64,000 nt of DNA from Kudoa neothunni (lineage: Eukaryota; Cnidaria), in assembly GCA_964304625.1 (NCBI GenBank), contig OZ199839.1:9920001-9984000 (forward strand), given 5' to 3'. This document shows, one piece after another, positions 48,907 through 60,974 of the stretch (the stretch's first letter is position 1; each line of letters starts with the position of its first letter). A program made the translations under genes and the position numbers. Under the pieces are notes generated by a model. It was given only the letters and a program-made list of their open reading frames with translations, ran no database searches and was not told the DNA's origin.

Positions 48907-51766
48907 TTATCCTCTACGTCTCCAACACCAGATTCCAACAACGCAAATAAGTATGAGTGTTGCAATGACAATGACGATTAGAATTATTATTCTAAATAGA
49001 GATTAAATATTAAATTTGGAGGATATGATACTTAGTATTCATTCTAGGCCAACAAAATAACTTTAATTTTAGTAATATATATTAAATTTACGAATTTTGT
49101 CCTCCGGATTCAACTTGATTTTTCTTAGTAACAGTTTCTTCAGTTTCTAATTTATAAATAACAACAAATTACGCAGAACGATATAGATTAACGTTTTTCA
49201 ATTATAACAGTTTGTTTTAGGCCTGAATATATTGTGGTGTAAATGGTCAAATTGTAGGTATGCATGTCATTTATGTTGGTAATGGTAAATTCCTCACAAA
49301 TTGGAGCACCATTCGGACAATCTAATTGATTTATTTCTGAACATTGTTTTATCACTGTTAGGTTAGAGGCTTTTTTGAGCGACAAAATCCAATAACATTG
49401 AGCATCTTGTCCCTGGAGGGGTTTTGGAATCACGGTATTAACATTTAGGTGGTTCTTACCACGATTGATTGTTACAATGAAGGTAGTATCTATATTTATA
49501 TATGATATATAAGTAAATGATTTATTTAATTTATTAACAATAAAATAAAAGTTTAGAAAAAATATCATTTTATATAAACAGATGTTCAAGTTACCTTTAC
49601 GAATCATGATACATTTAGTCCTGGATAGTTCAAGAAATGGCCTCACACACACAAGATAATTGTGAGTGTAATAATAGTGGTCTATAAAATCAATTTGTCT
49701 ACAACTAGGTGGTGTCGAACACGAATTTCGAATTTCGGTTTCATCCACATCGAATTTGTAAGCCCTTTTATATAATGGCTTAAGAATTTTTTCATCATTG
49801 AGGCAAGCATAAGCTAGTTTGAATCCTTGTTGATGCTCAATAAAAACATTGAAATGACATTTATAATTGGATGCTTCGATTTTATTGAATTTCCCTTGGA
49901 TTGAAACAGTATTTTGAGCGTGACTGTAATTAAGATGTAGGGAGCCATCAACTACACAATGAGAATAACTAATCATGATGTAGACGTGCATATTTAAATA
50001 CTTGGAATAATGGCTTCCCTAAAATAGTTATCGTGAACTTTTATTTTAATTTTATAGTCAGCGGTTGGTATAATACCAGTTATAGTATATGTATTATGAC
50101 ACAAACCCCAACAAGCATTTAGATTTTCACAAGTGGCTTCGTAAAATAGGTCGTTATCCATGAGACTAATATAAATAGCACACGTATATTTGAGTGGGTT
50201 GCGACCTCTAAATTCCATAAAATTTCCTTTAATCTTTATTGTACGTTCATTGTCAGTTGGCAATACAGAAAAATTTTCAACACAACTACGTCCTTCTAAA
50301 ATAAAGATTAAAAATTAAAACTGGAAGTTTTAAAACCTTTGGTAAGAAAAACTTTTTCAACATGCCGAACCGCGTTGTTATACATTAACTCTATTAGTAT
50401 ATAATACGATATGGCAGAATCTAGAATAATATATTCTGTCCGATTGCAGATATTTTCACAGTCATAATTCTGATAACAGGAAATTCTATCCCATGCTTCT
50501 ATTTTTAAGGAATCTCCTCGATACATCATTGTATTGCAACTATCATACTCGTAACCGATAAAATCCTTCTGATGATTGAATAATTGTTTATCTAAAACAA
50601 CACTGCGATATGTAATAACAGAGACTAGTCCATTTTGTAAATTTTCAGTTTCATTCCAAACTATTTCAAATATAATTCCATTTGGTATTGTTTATAATAT
50701 AAATAATACCAAATTTTTTATCAATAAATCCCGAATTTATATCATTTAGATCATGGAATCTGGTTCTTATATTCACTTTAACAAATGGATAAAACTCAAA
50801 ATAAAGTTCGATATCTCTGCAAGGAGCATAGCACTGGTTTCCTGATTGATTTATACTGCAATTTGAAACATACGTTGTTGTCTGTTCACCAGTTACAGAT
50901 ATTCCCCCAATACTGAATTGACAGATCTCAGCTGAGAACAAATTTGAAAACGCGAGGAAGTATTTATTATTTCCAGCTGAAGATTTGAATGTCACATTGT
51001 ATTGGGGTTTAAACATTTCTATGTTTGACCTTATATATTTGTTGGGCATAAAGTAATAGTAATAAGGCAGGTTCGCACAACTCACTTGGATAAATGGAAT
51101 CAACTTATCAGTTGGAATAAAGGCTATATATTTTCCTCTTCTAATGTCGTTGAATGAAGAAGCCTCAATGTCATGAAAGTTGTTATTATAATATAATTCA
51201 CAACTTCCATATGTGTAAGATATGACTGTAAGGTAAATAAACCTTACTTTTGTCTGTAAAGATATTTCTGGAGTGACCAAATTTACTATATTTATAAAAT
51301 TTAATTAAAAAATTTATTTAATATAAATTACTAGTTTGAACGCCGATTATATTTTTATTTGTTTCAGATATTTGAGAAACTTCTCTTTCAATATTAACTA
51401 ATGCATATATGACATTTTTCGATCGAAAATTATATTCGAATGTGTTTTGTTCGCCACAACGAAGATTGCAATACATATTTCTCTTTGCAGCGCGACGAAA
51501 AGGACAAATTACGTTGTTTTCAATGATTCTTTCAGAAAATAGTATATAATATCTACATTTCAATGTGGCTGCGTTTGGGATTGTATTGAACAATTTCAAT
51601 GTCATCTTATTCCACTGAAGTGAAACCTCGTAGTTGAATTGTGTAGACTGTGAATTGTTGCTATTCATAATGAATAGGTTAAGCAGAAAAACTATATACG
51701 AAAGAATTAGATTTAAAATTACTACAAGTTAATACATAATATAGTCCAAAATATTAGATTATTCAT
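48907..51766 (-). CDS. Modular type I membrane protein B, repeated four-cysteine modules
   Basis: Nine exons on the minus strand: 51736-51766, 51332-51691, 50710-51285, 50337-50660, 50002-50295, 49595-49951, 49193-49489, 49092-49146 and 48907-48991. Every junction is GT-AG, and the frame stays open for 792 aa. Exon 1 plus the start of exon 2 is a signal peptide (MNNLIFWTILFFLLNLF). Exons 2-7 are all bounded by phase-1 introns and each encodes a module (exon 3 perhaps two). A typical module has a first Cys in a strand, then C-x5-11-C-x3-C, then a Y-x-hydrophobic strand such as NTYTITG..ADYKIKIKV, which recalls the end of an FN3 or Ig-like sandwich. Sequons (NRT, NVT, NCS, NET) are frequent. 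Exon 8 is a short polar stalk. Exon 9 is a transmembrane helix (IIILIVIVIATLILICVVG) with a tail of only WCWRRRG. It is a likely receptor or adhesion protein; its family was not recognised. Confidence 0.85.
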
Positions 51767-52038
51767 TATATCGTGTGAATCTATATTTATTCGCCAGTTA
51801 TGCCTTGATAATATTAGAAGAAATATGTAGTGTCTGCCTAGCTCAAGTAATTTATTAAAGTAGATTAATTTAATCCCTTCTAATGATAAATCGTAAAAAT
51901 TATTTAAAAAAACGATTATTTATTTTCTTTTCCCTTTCATATTACAATTAGTCATTCATATATGTATGTATATATATCGTGAGGCGACAACTCTCCGAAC
52001 GCTCACAAAAAAACACATTTTGGTAACATAATTAAATA

Positions 52039-53231
52039 TTAATGAGAGAAATTTTTTGTTAAATTAATCACGTTTCCAATTATATACTTTAGATACTGAC
52101 TCAACAAAGAATGTTTCACAGTATCCCTCAAATTTTCTAATATTGACTTAATTTGTTCCATTTTGAGTTTGTATTTTGAATTTTTGCTTTCGTTTGGATT
52201 ACACATGATGAAGTTGATATCTTGCTCTACCAAGCTCTGAGTTTCTTTTAATTTTTCAATAAAAGTATTTAACCCAGAGTGGTATTGATCGAACCTGGAG
52301 TTGAAATGTAGATGAAACAATTCTGCAGCATTCGTAGTTAAGCCCACGTTGAATCTTACTCTAGAAACGCATTCCATGATGACGCCAAATATTTTCTGGA
52401 TTTTAAAAATTTTTTTTCAAAATACTTGATAAATTCATCGATTTTATTTTCTTTAAAATTTGACGACTCTTTTTTCCAATTTTTCTAACTCTTCTTCAGT
52501 ATGGCCTAGGGGTACGAATGCAAGAGAGTAGAAGCATTTGAGAAATAATCTGAGATTTTGATCATCATAATAATCTTTAGCCAATCTCAGCTTATTAATT
52601 TTTCCTCTAAAATTTTAAGTAATTTTTCGCAGTCTTCCTGATTTTTTCGCGCCATTAAAACATAAATCAATGGAAACGTTTTTTCAAATATCTTTCCATG
52701 TATAATATATAGCTGCTGAAATTCCCTGGGAACTACTTTGAAAGTCCCATCTACAATCCAAACTGAAGAATTTTTCAAATGGCATATGTTGGTATTCGTT
52801 GTAAAGACAATTATTTTTGATTTTGAATCTGAGCCAGAATCAAGATGACAAAATATTTCTCCTCTGTTTGTATTTATTGATTTTTCAAGATTTTCACGGG
52901 TATCAATTATTATGTTATTTCTTTTTCTCCGCGTCTGAATATTTGTATACACTGTACTTTTTGAAATAATGGTTGGATACTGAGTTGTCTACGCCAATAA
53001 TTTAATTTTGTTCATAAATTTAACTTTTCTTATTTCCTCCTCTGAAACAATATGGTTGTGGGAACATTTGATTTCAATGCTTGTGATTTGATCCAAGTGG
53101 AATGTAATAAGTCTGCCCTTACATTTTCTGGTCTCGCATCTCCAATACTGTCGATAACTATTAATCCTATCTTTAACATAGAAGAAGAATTTGTACAGCA
53201 TTTTATCTTTATTATGTTGGGTTTTAAACAT
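52039..53231 (-). pseudogene. FLYWCH-MULE transposase, copy 2
   Basis: From the right: the FLYWCH finger FFFYVKDR, YWRCETRKCKGRL, CSHNHI (52989-53231), then the MULE core VWIVDGTFKVVPREFQQLYIIHG with the first Asp (52587-52952). A C-terminal frame at 52039-52377 contains TNAAELFHLHFNSRF, which corresponds to the Asn-Asn/Glu region. Part of the middle is missing or out of frame at 52380-52590. It is inactive, with about four breaks. Confidence 0.75.
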
Positions 53232-53969
53232 AGTATATTTTAAATTTAAATAATCGCCTTCATTTATTGTAAAATTTCACATGCGCATACTTCTTTAGGC
53301 GAGTGCTCGCCCTACCTCTTTAGGTATCATTTTTTATTATTAATGGAAGCAAGAACGCTCACATAAAATGAATTTCATAACAATAGCCGATATGACGAAA
53401 ACTCGCCCATAGCAAACTTGCTTATGTGCTCGTGCATGTTTCGATCAATTTCTCTGCGCTTTCGTTTGTTCTTAACTTTGTTTAGCTAGTATTCCCACGG
53501 ATGAACCCTTAAAGAAAAAAACAGATTTATTATACTAAAAAATTTAGGGGAAAAGATAAAATTTGTTACAGAGGTTTGTTTATGTCAAGAATTTGGAGAA
53601 AATAAATATTCAGTATTGGAAACGTGAAGTAAGAAACTGTAAGGAAGATTGTCTACTTGTCCTCTTGATAACATTCAAAATATTCAGGAAAGAGGTTTCC
53701 ATAGTCACGTTTTTCCTGATGAAAAAGTTAAAAACAGGTCTTGGATAATGACATAAAGTGTCCTTTTGAAAATAATCTCTACCCAACAAGTAAAGTTTAT
53801 TCATTATCGATAAAGAAGCAGAAGATCAACGAGTTTCCTATCGTTAACGAGAAGAATATTTTTAAGAATATTCAAAACGTTAGAAAAAGAAAGAATATTC
53901 TTGTTGATTTGGAATGAATCTATGTGATCAAAATATCTTAACCCATAGACAAGATAAATTTTGTTTATA

Positions 53970-55904
53970 ATGTTTCTCAATTGAACTCGGCACCATTTTT
54001 GTTCCAACAATAATTCATATTTAAACGTTTAAATCACTTAAACGTAACTTTAAATTTAATTTTTATCACGAATAATTAAAAAAATATATATACATATATC
54101 TCGTAACTTAAAATTATGATGACACTTCTATGCTGTACATACTCGAAATATTGTGCTATAAAAATAATGTTTTACAACTAAAAATAATTAATTTTCTTTC
54201 AAATATATTTTTAAATATTATTATATTATTAGAGCGTATATCCATATTAAGTTTGGTATTAAATAGTGTTACTAAATTTCTGGCATAAATAAAAAAAAGA
54301 AACAACAAAAATTTAAATCCGGCATTTATATATTTTTTATTCTAAGATAATTTCTCCACGAGATGACCTGGTAATGTATCCCAACATTTTGCGGTAGAAT
54401 CCATCTCATTGTTGTTGAATAATTTCTTTAAAGCAATCTTTAATGCCCACTCTTAATTCATTTTCATTTTTAGATTGCCTACGGATGCCCAGGTTCTTCC
54501 ATACAGAGAAGACATTTTCTATGGGGTTAAGAAAAGGGCTATAAGGTGGTAAATACCTTATTGGGATATTTTCTCTAGGTACCAAATCTTTTAATCCCGT
54601 GTAATGATGAATTTTGGCATTATCCTTTGCGAAAATCGGTTGATGCACACCTTTCGTTATACAGGAATTCTTAAAGTCTTCCCCTGTAACCGCCTTGTCG
54701 TGTATTTTGCTGTAAATTATTCCATTTTTATTTACATCTGCGATTACAGAAATATTCCTGCTTCTAACGGCCGAAACGAAGCAATTGGCTGACGTTCCTC
54801 TTAACGATCTACCTCTTTTAGGTCGCGTCACAACAGAGGACCCTACTTCATCAAGGAAAACAATACTCTCATGAGTCACCGTCGGTTCCAGTTCCCTGAA
54901 CATTTCTACGTATATCTTTCTTTTTTGAATGGTGGTTTCACAGTTTCTTCTCTCTGACACTCTCACTAAGTTTTTTAGGGTATAGAGAAATTGTCCAATC
55001 ACACTGTCGATTGTATTGAGCGACACGACAATTCCGAAATCCTCATGAACTTTATTTTTTATTTGTTTTAAGGAGATCAGGGAATTTTCGTCTGCCCAGC
55101 TAATAATTTTTTCTTTCTGTTCAGGAGAAAGAACAGGTCGTCTATTTCCGCCTCTAGGTTTCGGTTCAAGAGTTCTACTCATCCTGAATTTGGATAAAAT
55201 AAACCATACTGTACACCGAGTCAGACGCATCTCGGATGCAATATAGGTATCACGCCTCCCCTTTTCAAAAAAGTTGAACAATTGCTCTATCAGTTCAGAT
55301 GATATTGTTTTCCGTTCAACTTGTTTCTTAGGCTCCGAAGTAATTAGAACTTCATTATCATCGGAAATAGAACCATCCGATTTAATACAATTGTTATTTA
55401 TCTCTTCTGGATTCATTGCATTATGGAATTTCTTTGCGACAACACAATTATAATAACCAATGAGATTGGTCAGAAAACGTCACACGTGGTTGACAGAATT
55501 AGAAAATTCTGATGATAAGACTATTATCTGAGATACGAAAGAAACATATTCAGTTTACCGTGTTTTTAATGCGTTGCCTCGATCTTTGACCATGTTTTTT
55601 ATACAGGTCTTTTGTTCCTGAGTCTAAGGTTGATAATATATTGGTTCTTTCTATGATATAATTTTTTTAAAAATAAGTTTTAAAAAAGAATATTGTATGG
55701 TACCTATTAAAGGATACATAAAAATTTGTTGGGGAAATCGAATTGAGTTTGTTTTTAACGTGTAATATATTACGTGTTTTCCATTGGTATTTATTTATTT
55801 TTTTTTACGGGAATAACTAATAAACGTATACATAAAATATCATTAATGTTTAAATATGAATTGTTGTTGGAATCAAAATGGTGCTAAGTTCAATTGAGAA
55901 ACCC
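53970..55904 (-). mobile_element. IS630/Tc1-like transposon with ~55-bp terminal repeats
   Basis: The left end (ATGTTTCTCAATTGAACTCG) and the reverse complement of the right end (GGGTTTCTCAATTGAACTTA) run in parallel for about 55 bp, to TTCATATTTAAAC, with six or seven differences. TA flanks both sides (53968-53969 and 55905-55906), the usual target duplication of this superfamily. The element is 1935 bp, sits inside FLYWCH-MULE copy 3, and carries an open transposase on the minus strand. It looks structurally whole, so it is comparatively young. Confidence 0.85.
54406..55416 (-). CDS. IS630/Tc1-superfamily DD34E transposase
   Basis: An uninterrupted frame of 336 aa in the transposon 53970-55904. 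The N-terminal ~140 residues hold a helix-turn-helix DNA-binding region (SSELIEQLFNFFEKGRR, IASEMRLTRCTVWFILSKF) and a second one (SLKQIKNKV, VSLNTIDSVIGQF). The catalytic core follows: first Asp in SIVFLDEVGSS, the GRSLRG and VSAVRSRNISVIADVN strand, second Asp in FAKDNAKIHH, and Glu in LNPIENVFSVWK, 34 residues after the second Asp (DD34E). The core is complete. It excises and inserts its own element at TA dinucleotides. With both terminal repeats present, recent activity is plausible. Downstream of the frame are the left terminal repeat and about 430 bp of AT-rich sequence. Confidence 0.9.
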   Translation of the reverse strand: MNPEEINNNCIKSDGSISDDNEVLITSEPKKQVERKTISSELIEQLFNFFEKGRRDTYIASEMRLTRCTVWFILSKFRMSRTLEPKPRGGNRRPVLSPEQKEKIISWADENSLISLKQIKNKVHEDFGIVVSLNTIDSVIGQFLYTLKNLVRVSERRNCETTIQKRKIYVEMFRELEPTVTHESIVFLDEVGSSVVTRPKRGRSLRGTSANCFVSAVRSRNISVIADVNKNGIIYSKIHDKAVTGEDFKNSCITKGVHQPIFAKDNAKIHHYTGLKDLVPRENIPIRYLPPYSPFLNPIENVFSVWKNLGIRRQSKNENELRVGIKDCFKEIIQQQ

Positions 55905-58859
55905 TATATTTGATTCGGATTCTCTTTCTGATAACAGAATGGTTATTTTCGTTACAAATACTAATATTGTCTATTCGAAAAATTGCGATACATGGATCCG
56001 TGATGGCACATTCAAAGTAGCTCCAAAAGAATCTGAACAGCTGTATATAATTCACGGAAAAGTGCTCGGCAGAATTTTCCTACTTGTTTATGTTCTAATG
56101 AGTGGCAAATCGCAAAAATGTTGTTAACTCGTTTTTAATACCTTAAATGAAAAAACAGACATCAGATTTCCGAAATATATTAAAATAGACTTTGAAAAAT
56201 CCTCCATAAATGTCTTTAAAAAATCATCAAGTACTTCTTATATATACTTTTGCCATTTTCATATTGGACAGTGTATATGACTAAAAATCGGAAAACTCGG
56301 GTTGGCTTCAAAATATCAAGATAACCTTGATTTTTGTCTTTATAATAAATGTTTTACTTGGTTATCATTTATGCCGCCTGATAAAGCGGCAAACGAATTT
56401 GAAGTGCTTAAAACTAATTCTTATTCGAATGATTCTTCCGTGAAACAGTTCATAGAGTATTCCGACAAAAATTTCATTAAAAACTTCAAGTAAGAGCGCA
56501 TTCAATGGAACGCCTATGAACGAATAATGGATGAAATTGACCTATCTTCTAATGCGACCGAAATATTTCACCGTAACTTTTATCCTCGATCCGAGCAATC
56601 TCACATTCTGCAGCGGTAACCTTTGTTGAAAAACTGTTATAAACTCATAGTCTTGTGGAGACAGATATAAGTTTTTTATTATGCAATCCAAACTCAAATA
56701 AAAATCCAAAATACAAGGATAAATTAAGAAAACTTAAAGACGTTTGCTCCAATTACGGTCGATACTACGGAGCAATGTACTACAATAGGTGACTGCTCGT
56801 GGGCACCTGCCATGATTTAATGACTTACACAATTCTGTTACTGATTAAAGTAAATCAAGTGAAAGAATAACAATTATAAGAAATTATTAAAACCTTAGTT
56901 TTTGTTTTAATTAGCAGCGAATAAGAATTAGCTCGAATTTACGACTCGTGGGCACATGGAGAGAACCAAGCAGTTTATTTCTTGGAAAGACAAAGTGGAT
57001 ATAATGCCATATTATGAAAGAATATCGAATGGGAATAACAGAAAAACTAAAAATCCTCAATAACTCTAATTTAAAATCTCTGTCCTCTTTAAATTAAATT
57101 TGGGATAATAAAGAATTCATAATGAAGGCTCATAATAAAATGAGAATTACAAAAAACCGCCCAAAATTAAAAGAATTATGATTTCTATGAATAATGCTCT
57201 AATGTATTTAAGTAAAATGTATAAAATTTTCAGAAAAACAAATTATCAAACGTTACCATGTTATCTACGGTCATAGATCTAGAAACGACTATTGACTATT
57301 CATGGTATAAAAGAGTCCAACTTATACCAGTAAATATTAATAACTTTTTCAAACTAAAAATCAACTATTAAATATGATAAAAGTTTTTAGTTATATTTTA
57401 TTAAGTATATTATTGAATTTTATGCAATTTATGCGTATCTTTATACATTAAATTTGTCTTAGTTACTAACTCTTATTGTTACTTCTCTTGAGTACAGAAA
57501 ACAATTTTTTGCTACGCAACACTTTTTAAGATATAATAATTTATTAAGAAAGTTTTCTGAATGTTTTTATTTAAAATCAGCTAAAATTTATGATGAAAAT
57601 AAAAAAATAATGTTTATTGTTTTAATTTTAATAAAATTGCATGAGTCAATTGTATTTAATATTTTTTTAATTTTTGTTTCCAGAAATCATTAGCGTTATC
57701 ATCACGGTGTGTAAATAGTTTGTTCCTACAAATTAAATCAAGGGTCGACTAGATTAAGATTAATCGCACTTAACCTTTACATCATTATTATAAAAAAATT
57801 TGTTTTTATTAATATACTTTTGGGTATAAATGCACATATAGTGATAAATAAGAGAGATTAAATTGCAAAGGCCCACATTTAAATTTTACCTTGTTCGAAT
57901 GCGCCATGACGGCTCGAGGACTCCTTGGACCCAATTCCAATTTTAATGCCTACGAACCGCCACACACTCTATTTAGAAACAATCTCCAAAATATTTAATT
58001 GGAAAATTTGATAGGCAGATATATAAATAGATATAATGAATTTATTATATTTATTGATCTTTAAAATAGTTTTAAAGTATCAAACTATTTACGCGCGCGC
58101 ACACAAATTATGAGTAAGTTTTCGCAATACGAATAGCGAAATTATTATAAGGCATATTAACGAAGAGAATCATGACAAACAAAAATTTTAACCCGTCTTT
58201 AATATTTATTCCAAGAAAATGGGTTGAAAACCAACGTTGTGTACGCAATTTGCCAAAAATTTTGGTGTTAGAACTACCTAGAAAATGTTTGTGAGTCTTA
58301 TTTGCAATAAAAGTGGGTTTTTGTGGCACGAAAATAAGCTAAGGAATTACGTAGATTAATATTTGAATTTTAAAAGTTTTAATTAGAACAACACACAGCC
58401 AATCGAATCTGGATTAAAAACTAATACGACGGTTGTTGACGAAAGTGATATTCGTAGGATTATCCGGATTATTGTCGGATTTATTAGAGCTATAACTAGT
58501 TATTCTTTTTTTGCATCCACCGAAATCTTCAATATTTCATATTACGGAATTTTTTTACAACCAGCGATAAAATAAAAATCTGGGTTTGTTTTTTCCTCAG
58601 AGTATATCGGAGTAGTCGGAGTGCAGTCTATTTTTTGCGGTCCATTAATCCAGAGGGTTAATAACGACGGAAACAGTTCTTGCAGGGCAATCACCTATAT
58701 TTAACACATTTCATAGATATAATGAGAATTATTATTAACTCTTCGAAAATAACGGAAGATTCACATTCCATAAACATCATTAATATTATTTGTACATAAA
58801 AATAAAACCTAACCTTGTGAATTTTACTGGAATTAAAAATCACCCTAACCTGAGTAGTT

Positions 58860-59640
58860 GAAAAATTTACACCCTCCAAATAAAACTGGGATAGAAATCT
58901 ACCCTTTTTTTATTTGATGAAATTGTCTCAAATAAAATTCAGCATTGACTGACTAATTGTGAGCACAATCCATTGAGTAAATTTTAAATAAACGCCCCAT
59001 TATTAAAATTATATATAATATACGCATGCGAGCATATTAATGTTGTTACATTCCTATGGCGTATGATTGTATTTATAAGTGTATAGGTGTATAGGTGTAT
59101 TTCTGCGGTTTTTTAGTTTTAACATTTAATTCAAATTTTATAACAGCGGTCAATTAATTTTTCTTATTTAAACAGCGCAGTGTAATACTGCACAGAAAAA
59201 CATAAAATAATGGAAGACAGTGCCTATTTCACAAAAAATTACCGTACACGTTTTTAAACTCTTTCTGAAACACAAAACTTGTTCAAATGTTTAACAATTA
59301 TATCGCATGTTTTTAGATGCTATCTACAACGTAGAAAAAAGCAAACTGATGAACAGACATCGTATTTTGAATAACTGGTATTATAATAATAATAATAATA
59401 ATAATAATGAGAGAATGAGGAGCTATCGTTGCATTCTGGAGAGAACGACAAGCTGATATCGATGTTGCGCATGCGGACCACATCTCATGTGTAGTGTATC
59501 GTTATTTATTCATTGTTTACCCTATATAATTTCCGCAAATTTCGTAAAATGATATATATCAATATTTTGAATAATTTTATGAAAGAAAAATGAGGGGTAG
59601 ATTTCCACCCCAATTTTATTTGGCAGGTGTTTTTATATTA
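58860..59640. repeat. Inverted repeat pair, ~45 bp arms
   Basis: The minus-strand sequence at about 58862-58910 and the plus-strand sequence at about 59588-59632 share GGGTAGATTTC, a CCC core and TTTTATTTGG, so the ~780 bp between them are bounded by inverted copies. This might be a MITE-like unit. A third, partial copy lies at 59766-59800. Confidence 0.4.
59381..59408. repeat. (TAA)n microsatellite
   Basis: About nine uninterrupted trinucleotide units. Confidence 0.8.
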
Positions 59641-60171
59641 ACTCTTTTTATATAAGACCAAAAAAACTTTCAATTTATTTTTCCGAAAGCCCTCATAAAG
59701 ATAAATATTACAAAAAGTGGAGAGAAGGTATGTTCCATTTATACATTATAATATTGTTGGCAAAATTCACTTGGGGTACAAATCTACCCCAAGTAAATTG
59801 GAAGGATAAACAGGAAAAAATTAAAATAAACTAACAAATATAGGTATCAATGAAAAGACCACAACAAATTATTAAATTTGCAAAGACTATTGTGTGAATT
59901 AACTAATATGGTATTTCAACACGAATCAATTATTTTTTTATTATCGAATTAATGCAACGACAATAACTGCTGTAACTTTTGAAAAATATATAATTATAGA
60001 ATAGGTAGTTTAAATTGGAAAATATTGTGATCGATATATGTTTGAGATGAAGATAAATAATCTCTTCAGATTTGAAATTAGTTTGGGTAGAATGCTTGGA
60101 CGTGCTCAGAGAGTTAGCGGTATAAACCAAACAATGTCGTCGTGATCACCTAAAGGGAGAAAGGTAAGAAA

Positions 60172-60974
60172 CTAGTGCATTTTTAAGATTTTTATGTATA
60201 CGTTAATTATAATGGAAGCCACATTGCAGTAAAACCATATCAAAACATAATATTGCCTTGGGCCGCAAAGCTTTGCGTCCTTCAGTAAACAGCTTCCTTC
60301 TAACTAAAGATTGTGAGGCACAGTCGAAAAAGTATTTATTTGTTTATTACCATGAGAGGTAGCATCATTTTTCCCCATTCAATACCAACATAAATGACAA
60401 AAGCAATCATTATAGCGCTGTTTAGTCCAGCTGCCACCAGTAAAATCAAATATTTATACAAGCTATTCGAATGACTAATCGACAAAATAAATGGTAAAAA
60501 CAGCGGCAAAATTAATGGGTAAACCCTTACGTAACTATGACACTGCCAAGTCCAAAGATAAAGGTAACGACACCGAGAGCATGCACAACTGAACACGTAT
60601 TTATTACTCCTATTTGATTTAAAGTTAAATATTAAAATACTAAAATATTGAATTGATTAATTTTTATTATTTTTTAAAAAAATGAATTATTAAAGATAAA
60701 AATCTAGTAGAGCGCCATCGTAATAATCGACATTATTACAAGTAGCATAGCATACCTTTCAGTGTGGTAGCGTTCTCTTCAAAAGTATTTGTAAAGGCTA
60801 TTATCTTTAGCGATAGGCTAAAGCATGTCAACAAAACCACCTAATATATAAAGTTAAAGAATCTATCAGCTAATTAACCGAAATCACTATGCATGCAGTG
60901 AAAGATGCCACAAGTATTTCGAACAAATTTCGCCTTCTTTTGCTTAATATAGGAGTAGGATCCACTTCAGTCAT
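60172..60974 (-). CDS. Four-helix membrane protein, five short exons
   Basis: Exons on the minus strand: 60888-60974, 60756-60840, 60531-60609, 60351-60474 and 60172-60303. Introns are 47, 146, 56 and 47 bp, all GT-AG. Phases 0, 1, 0 and 0 as read from codons (exon 3 ends with two bases, completed by the first base of exon 4) give a continuous 168-aa frame. After a basic N-terminus (LSKRRRN) there are four hydrophobic segments: ILVASFTACIVVLLTCF, VVHALGVVTFIFGLGSVIV, YLILLVAAGLNSAIMIAFVI and YVLIWFYCNVASIIINVYI. The loop between helices 3 and 4 has two cysteines (GSCLLKDAKLC). The layout recalls claudin/PMP22- or DRAM-like tetraspan proteins, but the W-GLW-C-C and CCG motifs are absent, so no family is assigned. 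The perfect splice bookkeeping supports a real gene. Confidence 0.75.

Larger units (their letters stand above)
53540..56780 (+). pseudogene. FLYWCH-MULE transposase, copy 3, split by an IS630/Tc1-like element
   Basis: The left part (53540-53969) has the finger remnant FVYVKNLEKINIQYWKR and then YPTSKVYS, FKNIQNVRKRKN. The right part resumes at 55907 with FDSDSLSDNRMVIFV and DTWIRDGTFKVAPKESEQLYIIHG, then SNATEIFHRNFYP near 56540. The two parts are consecutive pieces of the same protein in copies 1 and 2, so the element at 53970-55904 was inserted later. It has many breaks. Confidence 0.75.
56781..60171. other. Long AT-rich region without recognised genes
   Basis: Short frames (e.g. 58108-58329 and 58691-58879 on the minus strand) have no motif or splice support. 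It contains a (TAA)n microsatellite at 59381-59408 and three hairpins of the GGGGTA...TACCCC type at 58888-58904, 59594-59611 and 59773-59790. The first two also share the following CAATTTTATTTGG-like sequence in inverted orientation. Confidence 0.4.

Noticed and set aside
51722-51735. A 14-nt intron between exons 1 and 2 of surface gene B
   Set aside because: A 44-bp intron with acceptor at 51692 fits the phase, gives a better signal peptide and matches the 41-bp intron in gene A.
58108-58329. Minus-strand 73-codon frame with one hydrophobic segment
   Set aside because: No recognised motif, no neighbouring exons with matching phase, and composition like the surrounding spacer.
60258-60285. 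Perfect palindrome CGCAAAGCTTTGCG
   Set aside because: It lies within exon 5 of the membrane-protein gene and is explained by codons for DAKLCG.
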